DNA from: an uncultured Oscillospiraceae bacterium | GTDB lineage: Bacteria; Bacillota; Clostridia; Oscillospirales; Oscillospiraceae | Assembly: GCA_910584835.1 (NCBI GenBank) | Contig: CAJUEG010000019.1 | Coordinates: 4,402 to 38,006, forward strand | Direction of reading: 5' to 3' | DNA: 33,605 nucleotides | Shown: positions 1-8,402 of the stretch, piece after piece | How the letters are laid out: every line of letters begins with the position of its first letter | Numbering within the stretch: position 1 is the stretch's first letter | The notes under the pieces: generated by a model | The model's input: only the letters and a program-made list of their open reading frames with translations | Databases searched by the model: none | Told to the model about the DNA's origin: nothing | Program-made: the position numbers and the translations under genes

Positions 1-37
1 CGCTCGCCCTCGCTCCGGTCCAACCGCCGGGGCACGT

Positions 38-625
38 CTATCCTCGCGCTTCTCTAAGCGGCGGGCCGTCCAGCGCAATCATCCGGTCACAGGCGGAGAG
101 CACCTGGGGCTGGTGGGTGGCCAGCACCACGGGGACATCCAGCCCCCGCAGGCGTTCCAGCATGCGCGCCGCCCGGTCCCCGTCCACCCCGGCGAAGGGC
201 TCGTCCAGCAGCAGCGCCTCCCCGCCCAGCGCCGCGCACCGGGCCAGGGCCAGCCGCCGGGCCATGCCGCCGGACAGGGCGGCGGGGCAGGCGTCCCCCT
301 CCCCCTCCAGCTCGGCAAAGGCCAGCCATTTTGCCGTCTCCCCCCGCCGGGACCGGGGGAGCACGTCCGCGATGTGCTGCGCCGCCGTCCGCCAGGGCAG
401 CAGCCGGTCCTCCTGGAATAAAAACGCCGTCCGGGCCGGGTCAATGCCGGACACCGCGCCCCCCGCGGGGGCGGCCAGCCCCGCCATCACCCGCAGAAGG
501 GTGGTCTTGCCGCAGCCGGAGGGGCCGGACAGGGCGGTAAGCCCCTGGGCCGGGATTTCCAGGGAAAAACGGTCCAGCACCAGCTTGTCCCCATAACGCA
601 GGGTGATATTTTCCAGCTTAATCAC
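38..625 (-). CDS. ABC transporter ATP-binding protein (NitT/TauT/SsuB type)
   Basis: This is the cytoplasmic ATPase of a three-gene importer. The 195-residue product has all nucleotide-binding motifs: Walker A GPSGCGKTT near residue 34, Q-loop FQEDRLLPW near 70, signature LSGGMARR near 117, Walker B LLLDEPFAGVD near 137 and the H-loop ATHQ near 170. The Q-loop plus LPW is typical of the nitrate/sulfonate/taurine/thiamine-precursor group. At 195 residues it is shorter than the usual 240-260, because it ends soon after the H-loop. The start is GTG with AAGGGGGG seven bases upstream, and it overlaps the permease stop by 8 bases, indicating translational coupling. The substrate cannot be read from the ATPase. 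Confidence 0.93.
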   Translation of the reverse strand: MIKLENITLRYGDKLVLDRFSLEIPAQGLTALSGPSGCGKTTLLRVMAGLAAPAGGAVSGIDPARTAFLFQEDRLLPWRTAAQHIADVLPRSRRGETAKWLAFAELEGEGDACPAALSGGMARRLALARCAALGGEALLLDEPFAGVDGDRAARMLERLRGLDVPVVLATHQPQVLSACDRMIALDGPPLREARG

Positions 626-1355
626 TGCCTGTCCCCCCCTTCAGCCCCAGCCGGAGCACCTTCTCCAGCGCCAGGGACAGCGCCACGATGGCCAGTGTCC
701 AGGCGAACAGGTCCGCCGTCTCCAGCCCCAGCTTGGCCTGCTGGATGCGGGAGCCGATGGCGTGGGCGGGGGGGCACAGCACCTCCGCCGCCACCCCGGA
801 CTTCCAGGCCAGGCCGAAGGCGGTGAGAAGCCCGGCGGAAAACTGGGGCCGCAGGGCGGGCAGATAGATGAGGCGCAGGGTCTTGAGCCGGGAAAAGCGG
901 TAGGCCCGGGCGAATTCCAACAGCTTTTCGTCCATATTGCCCAGTCCGGCGCCCAGCGACCCCCACACCACCGGCAGCACCATCAGCCCCGCGATGACCC
1001 AGGGGATGGCGCTGCGGGCCACCCACAGGTACACCAGCAGAATGAAGGACACCACCGGCGTGGCCCGCACCACCCGGACGGCCGGGGAGATGAGCCGGTC
1101 CGCCCAGGGGAAGAAGTGGGTGGCGAAGGCCAGCGCCGCCCCCGCCAGCGTCCCCCAGCCCAGGCCCAGGAACACCCGGCCCAGAGTGGCCCCCACCGAC
1201 AGCCAGAAATCCCCCGTGCCCGCCAGCTCCAGCAGCCGCCTTCCCACCGCCAGGGGGCCGGGCAGCAGCAGCGCCCGCCCCACCCGCCAGGCGCACAGCG
1301 CCCACACCAGCAGCCAGAAGGCCAGGGGCGCGGCGGTATTCAGAAGCTTCTTCAA
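618..1355 (-). CDS. ABC transporter permease (NitT/TauT type, BPD_transp_1)
   Basis: This is the integral membrane subunit of the importer, with about six hydrophobic segments. An EAA-type cytoplasmic loop (EFARAYRFSRLKTLRLIYLP) in the second half contacts the ATPase. I place the start at the TTG at 1355, which overlaps the stop of the binding-protein gene as TTGA. The open frame continues upstream to 1487, but that part is arginine/histidine-rich, unlike a permease N-terminus, and lies inside the binding-protein gene. No strong ribosome binding site is visible at 1355, so translation is probably coupled; the exact start is uncertain by a few codons. The length of about 245 residues is normal for the family. 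Confidence 0.88.
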   Translation of the reverse strand: MKKLLNTAAPLAFWLLVWALCAWRVGRALLLPGPLAVGRRLLELAGTGDFWLSVGATLGRVFLGLGWGTLAGAALAFATHFFPWADRLISPAVRVVRATPVVSFILLVYLWVARSAIPWVIAGLMVLPVVWGSLGAGLGNMDEKLLEFARAYRFSRLKTLRLIYLPALRPQFSAGLLTAFGLAWKSGVAAEVLCPPAHAIGSRIQQAKLGLETADLFAWTLAIVALSLALEKVLRLGLKGGTGSD

Positions 1356-2455
1356 TTGTTCACGTAATAGATCCCGTCGTCGGGCAGCGAACCGCCCACG
1401 GCGGCGGGGTCGATGGACCACAGCACCGAGTAGTAGTCCGAGATGGCCGCCACCATGTCCATGCCGGACAGGAAGGCCAGATGGCACTGGGGGATGGCCT
1501 GCCTGGCGATGGCCGCGCTGGGGGTGATGCCCAGCCTGGCGATCATCTCCGCCGCCGCGTCCTGGTTGTTGTTCACAAAATCGATGGAGTCCTTGTAATC
1601 AGCCAGGAAGTGGGACACCAGGTCGGAATAGGTCTCGGCAAACTCGGTGCGGGCCACCACGGCGGTCATGATGAGCTGGCTGCCGCTCTTCAGGCCGTCC
1701 CACGCCTCGGTGAGGTCGATGGCCTGGCGCACCTTGCCCTCGCCCTTCATGATGGCGGCGGTGGCGGCGGGGACGGGCAGCATGGCGCACTCGATCTCGC
1801 CGGACAGCAGCTTGGCGCTGATCTCGGAGGCGTCGGCAAAGACCACCTCCACATCCTTCCCAACCTCCAGGCCGTTCTCCTGGAGCAGGTAGCGCAGAAC
1901 GTACTCCGGGTTGGCCCCCTGCCCTGCGGCATAGACGGTCTTGCCCGCCAGGTCGGCCATGGAATTGATGTTGGCGGTCCCGCCGCCCTCCAGGATATGC
2001 AGCACTCCCAGGGTGCCCACGGCGATGATCTTCACGCCCCCGTCCGTCTTGTTATAGAGGTTCACCGCCACGTTGGAGGCCACGGTGGCGATGTCAATCT
2101 CCCCCTTGGTCAGCCCCGCCACCAGCTCGCTGTTGTCGCTGGCGATGGTGTAGCTGTAGCCGCTTCGGTGGAGGGCGGCGGGGTTGTTGTCGATGTTGTC
2201 CAGCAGCCTGGCCGCCCCCACCCCAGTGGGGCCGGACAGCACCGCGATGCGCGTACCCGGACCGGGCTCCACGTCGGTGATCCCGCCGGAGGGCTCCTGG
2301 GTGGGCTGGGGGCCGGGCTCCTGGCTGGGGGGCGCCGGCTCGGAGGCCGCCTCGGAGGGCACGCCGGAGGGCTCCTCCGCCGCAGGCCTGCAGGCAGCCA
2401 GGGTGAACAGCAGGGACAAGGCCAGCAAAAGGGCCGGGAGTTTCATGTGTCTCAT
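1352..2455 (-). CDS. ABC transporter substrate-binding lipoprotein (NMT1/SsuA-like)
   Basis: This is the extracellular solute receptor of the importer. The N-terminus MRHMKLPALLLALSLLFTLA is followed by a lipobox ending in LAAC, so the mature protein should be lipid-anchored at that cysteine. A proline/glutamate-rich linker follows, and then a periplasmic-binding-like fold in which 'GEIDIATVASNVAVNLYNK' and 'DLAGKTVYAAGQG' are typical of NMT1/SsuA/TauA proteins. The start at 2455 is chosen because AAAGGAA lies eight bases upstream; the open frame extends 16 codons further without a signal-peptide character. It is first in the operon and has its own strong promoter. The substrate is unknown: sulfonate, nitrate, thiamine precursor or aromatic compounds are all possible for the family. 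Confidence 0.92.
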   Translation of the reverse strand: MRHMKLPALLLALSLLFTLAACRPAAEEPSGVPSEAASEPAPPSQEPGPQPTQEPSGGITDVEPGPGTRIAVLSGPTGVGAARLLDNIDNNPAALHRSGYSYTIASDNSELVAGLTKGEIDIATVASNVAVNLYNKTDGGVKIIAVGTLGVLHILEGGGTANINSMADLAGKTVYAAGQGANPEYVLRYLLQENGLEVGKDVEVVFADASEISAKLLSGEIECAMLPVPAATAAIMKGEGKVRQAIDLTEAWDGLKSGSQLIMTAVVARTEFAETYSDLVSHFLADYKDSIDFVNNNQDAAAEMIARLGITPSAAIARQAIPQCHLAFLSGMDMVAAISDYYSVLWSIDPAAVGGSLPDDGIYYVNN

Positions 2456-2525
2456 GGTCTGGTTCCTTTCTTCACAGGCCGGGCGGGTTCGTCCCGCCCG
2501 CAATGGCTGAATTTGTCACGGATAG

Positions 2526-2554
2526 ATTTTAGTCGTGAAAGTCCCCAATGTCAA
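2526..2554 (-). promoter_or_regulatory. Sigma-A promoter of the NitT/TauT ABC operon
   Basis: On the minus strand there is a perfect -35 TTGACA (2549-2554) and a -10 TAAAAT (2526-2531), separated by exactly 17 bases. The predicted transcript starts about 65 bases upstream of the binding-protein ATG. I see no riboswitch or operator in the short leader. Confidence 0.85.
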
Positions 2555-2601
2555 GGGCTGGCAGGGGGCAATTTATTTACCATTTCTTAACGAGCACCCC
2601 C

Positions 2602-2630
2602 TTGTATTTTCCGCGTGGCTCCGTTATACT
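2602..2630 (+). promoter_or_regulatory. Sigma-A promoter of the LCP gene
   Basis: TTGTAT (2602-2607), a 17-base spacer and TATACT (2625-2630) sit about 60 bases upstream of the LCP ATG. This promoter and the ABC operon promoter fire divergently from a gap of about 245 bases. Confidence 0.8.
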
Positions 2631-2699
2631 AGGGGACGGTCTAAAGTTGACATAATCCGAGGCCTTTCGACAGGCCCGTTTTGAAAGGAAGCCGCCCTC

Positions 2700-3713
2700 A
2701 TGAGTACTCCGGCCAAGCGCAAGTCCCGCAGCAAGGCATCTCCCTTGGTCCGGCTGGCCAAGGTCCTCTACTTCGTTTTGTTCGGCCTGTCCCTGGCGGT
2801 GGTGATCGGCTTCGCCGCGCTGAAGCTGTTCGCCCCCGAACCCACGGTGGAGGGGCAGGTCACCATTCCTCCCCAGCCCGCCGGGCCGTCCGCCCCTCCC
2901 GCCGCGTCCGACGACCCGGCGGACCCCACCCCCACCCCCCTGGTGCTCACCCGCCGGAAGGGGGTCTACACCTGCCTGCTGCTGGGCGTGGCGGACATGG
3001 GGGGCAGCGACACCATCATGCTGGGCGTGTTCGACACCAAGGCGAAAACCGCCTCCCTTATCTCCATTCCCCGGGACACGGTGATCTACTCCGACGGAAA
3101 GTACCGTAAGATCAACTCCACCTATGCCGGGGGCGAGACGGCTGTGGCCGCCGCGGTGCGCGATCTGCTGGGCGTGCCGGTGGACTACTACGTATCGGTA
3201 AATCTGAAGGCGTTTTCCTCCATTGTGAACCAGATCGGCGGGGTGTGGTTCGACGTGCCGGTGGATATGGATTACGATGATCCCCTCCAGGACCTGCACA
3301 TCCACATCAAGGCGGGCTACCAGCTGCTGGACGGCAAAAATGCGGAGGGCGTCATGCGCTGCCGCAACTGCTACCCCAGCGCCGACATCGGCCGCACCGC
3401 CACCCAGCGCGCCTTCCTCACCGCCCTGGCCAAGCAGGCCATCACCCCCTCCAACGTGACCAACGTCACCGCCCTCATCAACACCTTCAGCCAGTATGTG
3501 ACCTCCGACATGCCGCTGAACGACATGGTGTTCTTCGGCACCCAGGCCATCGGCATGGACCTGGATTCCGCCCTCAGCACCGCCTCCCTGGAGGGGGAGT
3601 GGATCAGCCCCTACTGGCAGCTGGACGACGAGGCCGTGCTGGAGCTGGTCAACAGCCTGGGCATTTACGAGGAGACCGTCCCCGCCCAGGCGCTGCATAT
3701 CGTCCACCCGTAA
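2700..3713 (+). CDS. LCP family protein (LytR-CpsA-Psr)
   Basis: Enzymes of this family transfer polyprenyl-linked glycopolymers such as teichoic acids or capsule onto peptidoglycan at the outer face of the membrane. The 337-residue protein has a basic N-terminus, one membrane helix at about residues 18-43 and a proline-rich linker (PTPTP). The LCP domain follows, with SLISIPRDT near residue 120, whose arginine binds the lipid pyrophosphate, and DIGRTATQRAFLTAL near 227, matching the conserved D-x-x-R...RQ segment. GGVWFDVP is also typical. The start is supported by GAAAGGAAG upstream. It is monocistronic, with its own promoter and a strong terminator. Which glycopolymer it attaches is not evident. 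Confidence 0.93.
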   Translation: MSTPAKRKSRSKASPLVRLAKVLYFVLFGLSLAVVIGFAALKLFAPEPTVEGQVTIPPQPAGPSAPPAASDDPADPTPTPLVLTRRKGVYTCLLLGVADMGGSDTIMLGVFDTKAKTASLISIPRDTVIYSDGKYRKINSTYAGGETAVAAAVRDLLGVPVDYYVSVNLKAFSSIVNQIGGVWFDVPVDMDYDDPLQDLHIHIKAGYQLLDGKNAEGVMRCRNCYPSADIGRTATQRAFLTALAKQAITPSNVTNVTALINTFSQYVTSDMPLNDMVFFGTQAIGMDLDSALSTASLEGEWISPYWQLDDEAVLELVNSLGIYEETVPAQALHIVHP

Positions 3714-3753
3714 CCGGGGCATCCCCCGGAAAGCGCCGCGGCCAGGACGGCGC

Positions 3754-3770
3754 CCGCCCCGCCGGGGCGG
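3754..3770 (+). other. Small GC hairpin downstream of the LCP gene
   Basis: CCGCCCC and GGGGCGG form a seven-base stem with a GCC loop, about 40 bases after the LCP stop. No T-run follows, so it is probably only a minor 3' structure ahead of the real terminator. Confidence 0.4.
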
Positions 3771-3782
3771 GGCATTCGGAGC

Positions 3783-3822
3783 AAAAAGGGGCCCCGCATC
3801 TCACGATGCGGGGCCCCTTTTT
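3783..3822. terminator. Bidirectional terminator between LCP gene and guaA
   Basis: AAAAAGGGGCCCCGCATC (3783-3800) and its exact complement (3805-3822) form an 18-base-pair stem with a TCAC loop. The A and T tracts make it a rho-independent terminator in both directions, which suits the convergent LCP gene and guaA. Confidence 0.93.
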
Positions 3823-3885
3823 GCTCCGGCGCAGGTTAAAGTACCTGCCCTGCACCGAATAAATCACATTGCCCTATCAGCGGCG

Positions 3886-5427
3886 TCACTCCAGTTCCAC
3901 CGTCGCCGGGGGCTTGGAGGTGATGTCGTACACCACCCGGTTGACCCCCTTCACCTCGTTGACGATGCGCACGCTCACCCGGTCCAGCAGCTCATAGGGG
4001 ATGCGGGCCCAGTCCGCCGTCATGAAGTCGTCGGTGGTCACCGCCCGCAGTGCCACGGCATAGTCGTAGGTCCGCCCGTCCCCCATCACCCCCACCGAGC
4101 GCATGTTGGTGAGCGCGGCGAAAAACTGGCTCAGGCGCTTGTCCTCCCCGGCCCGGGCCATCTCCTCCCGGAAAATGGCGTCCGCCTCCCGGAGCATGTC
4201 CAGCTTGTCCCTTGTCACCGCCCCGATCACCCGGATGGCCAGCCCCGGCCCGGGGAAGGGCTGGCGGGCCACCAGGTATTCCGGCAGGCCCAGCTCCCGG
4301 CCCAGCTGGCGCACCTCGTCCTTGAACAGCAGGCGCAGGGGCTCTATGATCTCCTTGAAATCCACGCAGTCGGGAAGGCCGCCCACATTGTGGTGGCTTT
4401 TGATGACGGCGGCGTCCCCCGCCCCCGACTCGATCACGTCGGGGTAGATGGTGCCCTGGGCCAGGTATTCCACCGCGCCCACCTTTTTGGCCTCGTCCTC
4501 AAACACCCGGATGAACTCCTCGCCGATGATCTTCCGCTTGCGCTCCGGCTCCTCCACGCCGGACAGCCTGGAGAGGAACCGCTCCGACGCGTCCACCCGG
4601 ACAAAGTTCATGGCCCATGGGGAGAAGGCCGCTTCCACCTCGTCCCCCTCGTTTTTCCGCATGAGGCCGTGGTCCACAAACACGCAGGTGAGCTGCCCGC
4701 CCACCGCCTCGGCCAGCAGCGCCGCCGCCACCGACGAGTCCACCCCGCCGGACAGGGCCAGCAGCACCCTGCCGTCCCCGATCCTGTCCCGCAGGGCCTG
4801 GACGGCGGTGCGCTTATAGTCGCCCATGGTCCAGTCCCCCGCCGCGTGGCACACGTCGCAGAGGAAGCGGCGGAGCATATCCGTCCCGTGCCGGGTGTGA
4901 TTCACCTCCGGGTGGAACTGCACGCCGTAGAACCCCCGCTTTTCGTCGGCAATGGCCACATTGGGGCAAGCGGCGCTGCGGGCCGCCAGGGCAAAGCCCT
5001 TCGGTACCTTTTCCATGTAGTCCCCGTGGCTCATCCAGGTGACGCCGGACCGGGGCAGGCCCCGGAACAGCGCGCAGTCGGCGTCGAACCAGGTCTGCGT
5101 CTTTCCGTACTCCCGGGCGGAGTCGTCCTGGGCGGCGGTGACCCGCCCCCCCAGCATCTGGGCCATCAATTGGCATCCGTAGCAGATGCCCAGGATGGGA
5201 ACCCCCCAGGTGAAAATGGCCGGGTCCACCTTGGGCGCGCCGTCCAGATACACCGAATTGGGCCCCCCGGTGAAGATGATCCCGATGGGCTCCATGGCCC
5301 GCAGCTCCTCCAGCGGCGCGGTATAGGGCTTTACCTCGCAGTACACCCCGCACTCCCGCACCCTGCGGGCGATGAGCTGGTTATACTGCCCGCCGAAATC
5401 CAGCACGATCACAGTCTGATGGGCCAT
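3886..5427 (-). CDS. guaA: GMP synthase (glutamine-hydrolysing)
   Basis: Converts XMP to GMP with ATP and glutamine, the last step of de novo guanine nucleotide synthesis, in the cytoplasm. The 513-residue protein has the class I glutamine amidotransferase domain first: nucleophile cysteine in GICYGCQLMA near residue 83, and the histidine/glutamate pair in FHPEVNHT near 172. The PP-loop ATP pyrophosphatase domain follows, with LALSGGVDSSV near 224. The C-terminal dimerisation domain includes RQPFPGPGLAIRV and ends in KPPATVELE, typical of bacterial GuaA. The start has AAGGAGG upstream. Three uncharacterised genes lie upstream on the same strand. Confidence 0.98.
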   Translation of the reverse strand: MAHQTVIVLDFGGQYNQLIARRVRECGVYCEVKPYTAPLEELRAMEPIGIIFTGGPNSVYLDGAPKVDPAIFTWGVPILGICYGCQLMAQMLGGRVTAAQDDSAREYGKTQTWFDADCALFRGLPRSGVTWMSHGDYMEKVPKGFALAARSAACPNVAIADEKRGFYGVQFHPEVNHTRHGTDMLRRFLCDVCHAAGDWTMGDYKRTAVQALRDRIGDGRVLLALSGGVDSSVAAALLAEAVGGQLTCVFVDHGLMRKNEGDEVEAAFSPWAMNFVRVDASERFLSRLSGVEEPERKRKIIGEEFIRVFEDEAKKVGAVEYLAQGTIYPDVIESGAGDAAVIKSHHNVGGLPDCVDFKEIIEPLRLLFKDEVRQLGRELGLPEYLVARQPFPGPGLAIRVIGAVTRDKLDMLREADAIFREEMARAGEDKRLSQFFAALTNMRSVGVMGDGRTYDYAVALRAVTTDDFMTADWARIPYELLDRVSVRIVNEVKGVNRVVYDITSKPPATVELE

Positions 5428-5488
5428 AGGCGCCCCGCCTCCTTCTCAGTTAAAAGCAAACAAACGTTTCAAGTGAAACAATACCCAG

Positions 5489-5839
5489 TCAGCGCCACAG
5501 GAAGTCGTCCAGCTCGCCGCCGGCAAACACAACCGTCCCCTCATGCTTCTCCTCGTCCCGCACCGGGAGGAAGGGGTCCAGCACCGTGACCCGCCCGGCG
5601 CATTCGGGGCAGCGGTACTGGATGGCCCCGCAGGCGTACATACCCGGGGGGATATCCGCCTTTTTGTCCACGATATAGAGGTTTTTCCGATAGAACTCCG
5701 GGTCCTTGTGCTCCGTGTAGTGGCCCACGCTGACGCCGGGCATGGCAAAGAGCTGCTTGCGGGCCTTTTCCATCCCACAGTTACACTGGCGGCACCAGTC
5801 GTCCTGGTATTTCCGCAGCCACCTGTCGATCAGTCCCAT
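5489..5839 (-). CDS. Small cysteine-rich protein of unknown function
   Basis: I do not recognise this 116-residue protein. It has four cysteines arranged as C-x-x-C-x-C near residues 16-21 and a C-x-x-C (CPEC) near 76-79, plus a lone cysteine near 69. A zinc-ribbon-like metal site is therefore likely. There is no signal peptide or membrane helix, and it is rich in charged residues (EEKHEGTVVFAGGELDDF at the C-terminus). The ATG follows the stop of the upstream membrane protein gene by a single base, so the two are surely co-transcribed and translationally coupled. A shared role with that membrane protein is an inference from this coupling only. Confidence 0.8.
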   Translation of the reverse strand: MGLIDRWLRKYQDDWCRQCNCGMEKARKQLFAMPGVSVGHYTEHKDPEFYRKNLYIVDKKADIPPGMYACGAIQYRCPECAGRVTVLDPFLPVRDEEKHEGTVVFAGGELDDFLWR

Positions 5840-5840
5840 C

Positions 5841-6434
5841 TCACGCGCCTTCTTTCTGCCCCCGGGCCTGGTCCAGCACCTGGACCCAGAGGTCGGCCTT
5901 GGAGATGCCCTCCAGCACCTTCGCGTCGTTCATCTTCCAGCGCTGGTTGGAGATGAAGGTGTTCACCCGGATTTTGATGCCGTCGATCTCAAACAGGAAG
6001 CTCACCCGGCTGGTGCCCCGGAGGAAGCCCGCGCCCCCGGCGCCGTCGTCCGTCCACGCCCTGGCCACCCGGGCGGCGGGGACCACCTGGACCTGGAACG
6101 GATTCCAGAAGAACAGCAGGCCGATCCTGCCCTTGGCAATGTCCATGGACACCACGCAGCCGTCGCTGTAGAAGATCTGGCGGCGGTCGACGCCCATCTC
6201 GTCCAGCTGCTTCACCATCCGCTTCTTGCCCAGCCTGTAGATGTTCCTGGGGGCGAAGATCCACCAGAGCACCGCCAAAATGGGCACCGCGAACATGCAC
6301 ACCACCGCCCCCGTGCCGCCGTCCCGGAAAAAGGTGTAGCCGATGAACAGGCTCACCGCGGCGGCGGCCAGCGGGACCAGAATATAGCTGAGCAGGTACG
6401 CGTAGTTGATCTTTTTCACTTGGTCGGTTTTCAT
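5841..6434 (-). CDS. Membrane protein of unknown function with two N-terminal helices
   Basis: The 197-residue product begins MKTDQVKKINYAYLL. Two hydrophobic helices follow at about residues 10-30 and 42-62. The rest is a soluble region of about 135 residues in which alternating hydrophobic stretches (IGLLFFWNPFQVQVVPAARV, RVSFLFEIDGIKIRVNTFI) resemble a PH-like or YcxB-like beta barrel; that fold is a guess. ATG at 6434 is preferred over the upstream in-frame TTG because AAAGGAGA stands at the right distance. The domain should be cytoplasmic under the positive-inside rule, since RNIYRLGKKR follows helix two. It is coupled to the cysteine-rich gene downstream. Confidence 0.8.
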   Translation of the reverse strand: MKTDQVKKINYAYLLSYILVPLAAAAVSLFIGYTFFRDGGTGAVVCMFAVPILAVLWWIFAPRNIYRLGKKRMVKQLDEMGVDRRQIFYSDGCVVSMDIAKGRIGLLFFWNPFQVQVVPAARVARAWTDDGAGGAGFLRGTSRVSFLFEIDGIKIRVNTFISNQRWKMNDAKVLEGISKADLWVQVLDQARGQKEGA

Positions 6435-6495
6435 GGTCTGTTCTCCTTTTCTCAAATAGTTTTATGCGCCGCCCCCGGCGGCCTGGGTGCGGGCT

Positions 6496-7170
6496 TCAGT
6501 CCCACTCGCTTTTCTGTTCCTCCCCCTTTTTCTGCCGCGGGGCGAAGAAGAAGGGAAACAGCCCCAGCTTGGCCCCCAGCGAGTGGAACAGCGGAAAGCA
6601 CACCAGAATGGTGACGACCTGCACCGTGCCGGTATAGCGCTGGGCGTAGTCCTCCTGGACCGCCTTGCCCCCCGTCCCCAGCATGTCGATATAGAAATCG
6701 TGGCGGCTCAGGGGCTCGCTGTACTCGATCTGGTGCAGAAAGCTCTCGCTGCTCTCCAGGTTATCGTACACCACCCGGCCCACCGGGAGGGTGTTCACGC
6801 CGGAGAAGTGATCCCCCTCCGACTGGACGCTGTCCGAGTTGATGACGGCGGCCACCAGCTCCCCCGAGGGCAGGGTGACGGCGTTCATGTAGCGGCCGTC
6901 ATAGTAACCGCCGCCCCGGTTGCAGTACTCAATCCCGTCGGACAGGATGGTGAAGGTGTCGTGGCTCAAAATATCGGCCACGCTCTGGGCGCGGAACACC
7001 TCCGGCCCCGCCTTTCCCCCGACGTCGCCGTCGGCCACGGTATGCTCCTCCACATGCCGCTCATACAGGCCGGGCAGGATCAGCTCGGTGAGCTTCACCG
7101 TCCCCAGGCTGACCGCGAAGGCCAGCAGCAGGCACAGCCAGATGTCAAACCTCATTCGGGTGTAGCGCAT
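6496..7170 (-). CDS. Membrane protein of unknown function, extracytoplasmic domain between two helices
   Basis: The 224-residue protein starts MRYTRMRFDIWLCLLLAFAV, with one membrane helix at about residues 9-28. A polar domain of about 150 residues (SVADILSHDTFTILSDGIEY, VNTLPVGRVVYDNLESSE) is followed by a second helix (VQVVTILVCFPLFHSLGAKL) and a charged tail ending KKGEEQKSEWD. The topology suggests a domain outside the cell with both ends inside. ATG at 7170 is chosen because GAGGGGGG precedes it; the open frame upstream is an arginine-rich extension without a binding site. I do not recognise the family. It is divergent from the DUF421 gene and begins a same-strand series leading to guaA. 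Confidence 0.78.
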   Translation of the reverse strand: MRYTRMRFDIWLCLLLAFAVSLGTVKLTELILPGLYERHVEEHTVADGDVGGKAGPEVFRAQSVADILSHDTFTILSDGIEYCNRGGGYYDGRYMNAVTLPSGELVAAVINSDSVQSEGDHFSGVNTLPVGRVVYDNLESSESFLHQIEYSEPLSRHDFYIDMLGTGGKAVQEDYAQRYTGTVQVVTILVCFPLFHSLGAKLGLFPFFFAPRQKKGEEQKSEWD

Positions 7171-7296
7171 GACCAGTCCCCCCTCAATTTTCCGGCGCGC
7201 CCCGGGGCAGTTTTGTATTGTACCGCATCTCCGAAAAAAAAACAAGAATATCTCCCCCTCTTTTTCCGCATATTATCAGGGAAACGAGGTGTTACC

Positions 7297-7980
7297 ATGT
7301 TCATCGTCCTCATCCGCACCGTGGCGCTCTATCTGTTCATCGTCGTGGGCATCCGCCTTTTGGGCAAGCACCAGATCGGACAGCTGGAGCCCTCCGAGCT
7401 GGTGCTCACCCTCATCATCGCCGACCTGGCCTCCGTCCCCATGCAGGACAACGGCATTCCCCTGCTGTCCGGGCTGATCCCCATCCTGGTGCTGCTGGCC
7501 CTGTCCTCCATCATTTCCGTGCTCTGCACCAAGTCCATCCGCTTCCGCGCCCTGCTGTGCGGGCGGCCCTCGGTGGTGGTGGAAAACGGCCAGGTGGTGC
7601 AGGCGGAGCTGAAGAAAAACCGCCTCACCCTGGACGAGCTGATGGAGGAGCTGCGCATCCAGGGCTATGCCGACTTCAAGTCCATCAAGTACGCGCTGCT
7701 GGAGACCAACGGCCAGCTGTCCGTGCTGCCCTACGCCGCCGACAAGCCCGCCACCGCCGCCCAGGTGGGCGCGGCGGTCCAGGAGACGGGGCTGCCCGTG
7801 GTGCTCATCAGCGACGGGCGGCTGCTGGAGCACAACCTGCGGGGGATGGGCTATGAGCGCAACTGGCTGGAAAAGCAGCTGGCCGCCCACGGCCTCCACT
7901 CCCACCGGCAGGCGTTTCTGCTCACGGTTGACGAGGGGGGCAGCACCTGCTGCATCCCCAAAAAGGAGGCAAAACCATGA
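7297..7980 (+). CDS. DUF421 (YetF-type) membrane protein
   Basis: The product matches the DUF421/YetF family: three N-terminal helices with the hallmark IRLLGKHQIGQLEPSELVLTL near residue 15, then a cytoplasmic domain with CGRPSVVVENGQVV, LTLDELMEELRIQGYADFKSIKYALLE and QLSVLP. The family occurs in spore-forming Firmicutes, and some members are linked to spore or stress functions; the molecular role is unknown. Length 227 residues is normal. ATG at 7297 has GAGGTG nine bases upstream. The frame is open far upstream, but that is antisense to the neighbouring gene. The stop overlaps the next start as ATGA, so the pair is translationally coupled. Confidence 0.92.
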   Translation: MFIVLIRTVALYLFIVVGIRLLGKHQIGQLEPSELVLTLIIADLASVPMQDNGIPLLSGLIPILVLLALSSIISVLCTKSIRFRALLCGRPSVVVENGQVVQAELKKNRLTLDELMEELRIQGYADFKSIKYALLETNGQLSVLPYAADKPATAAQVGAAVQETGLPVVLISDGRLLEHNLRGMGYERNWLEKQLAAHGLHSHRQAFLLTVDEGGSTCCIPKKEAKP

Positions 7981-8363
7981 GACGGCTGTATCTCTCCGCC
8001 GCGCTGATTTTTTTGCTGGCCGGCCTGTCGGGGCTGCACGTCTGGCACCTGAACGGGTTCACCAGCCAGCTCACCGGCCTGCTCACCCAGGCCCAGCAGC
8101 AGGTCCGGCAGGAGAACTGGACCGGGGCCGCCCTGCTCACCCGCGAGGCCAAAGAGCACTGGATGGACCACGAGGGCTATCTCCACACCACCCTGCACCA
8201 CGCCGACATCGACGCCATCCTCATCTCCATGGACGAGGTCCTGGCCTTCCTGGAGGGGGGCGAAAAGCAGCCCGCCGAGTACGCCGCCGCCAACGCCCGG
8301 CTGCTCACCCAGCTGGAGCTTTTGGTGGAGGCGGAGCTGCCCACACTGACGAATTTGTTATGA
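7977..8363 (+). CDS. DUF4363 family protein
   Basis: This 128-residue protein has an N-terminal membrane helix or uncleaved signal (YLSAALIFLLAGLSGLHVW) followed by an all-helical extracytoplasmic region with the pattern QQVRQENWTGAALLTREAKEHW...HADIDAI, characteristic of DUF4363. In clostridia, DUF421 and DUF4363 genes are commonly adjacent, and here they overlap by four bases. This suggests that the two proteins act together at the membrane. The function is not known. Just downstream of the stop, a second stretch re-encodes the last residues PTLTNLL in another frame (see findings). Confidence 0.88.
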   Translation: MRRLYLSAALIFLLAGLSGLHVWHLNGFTSQLTGLLTQAQQQVRQENWTGAALLTREAKEHWMDHEGYLHTTLHHADIDAILISMDEVLAFLEGGEKQPAEYAAANARLLTQLELLVEAELPTLTNLL

Positions 8364-8402
8364 GGAAGGGCGCCCCACCCTCACCAATCTGCTGAAGGCG
8401 CG

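Noticed and set aside
5466..5479. Small palindrome GTTTCAAGTGAAAC upstream of guaA
   Set aside because: Short arms, and no convincing promoter hexamers or purine-regulator motif around it; no guanine riboswitch features are seen.
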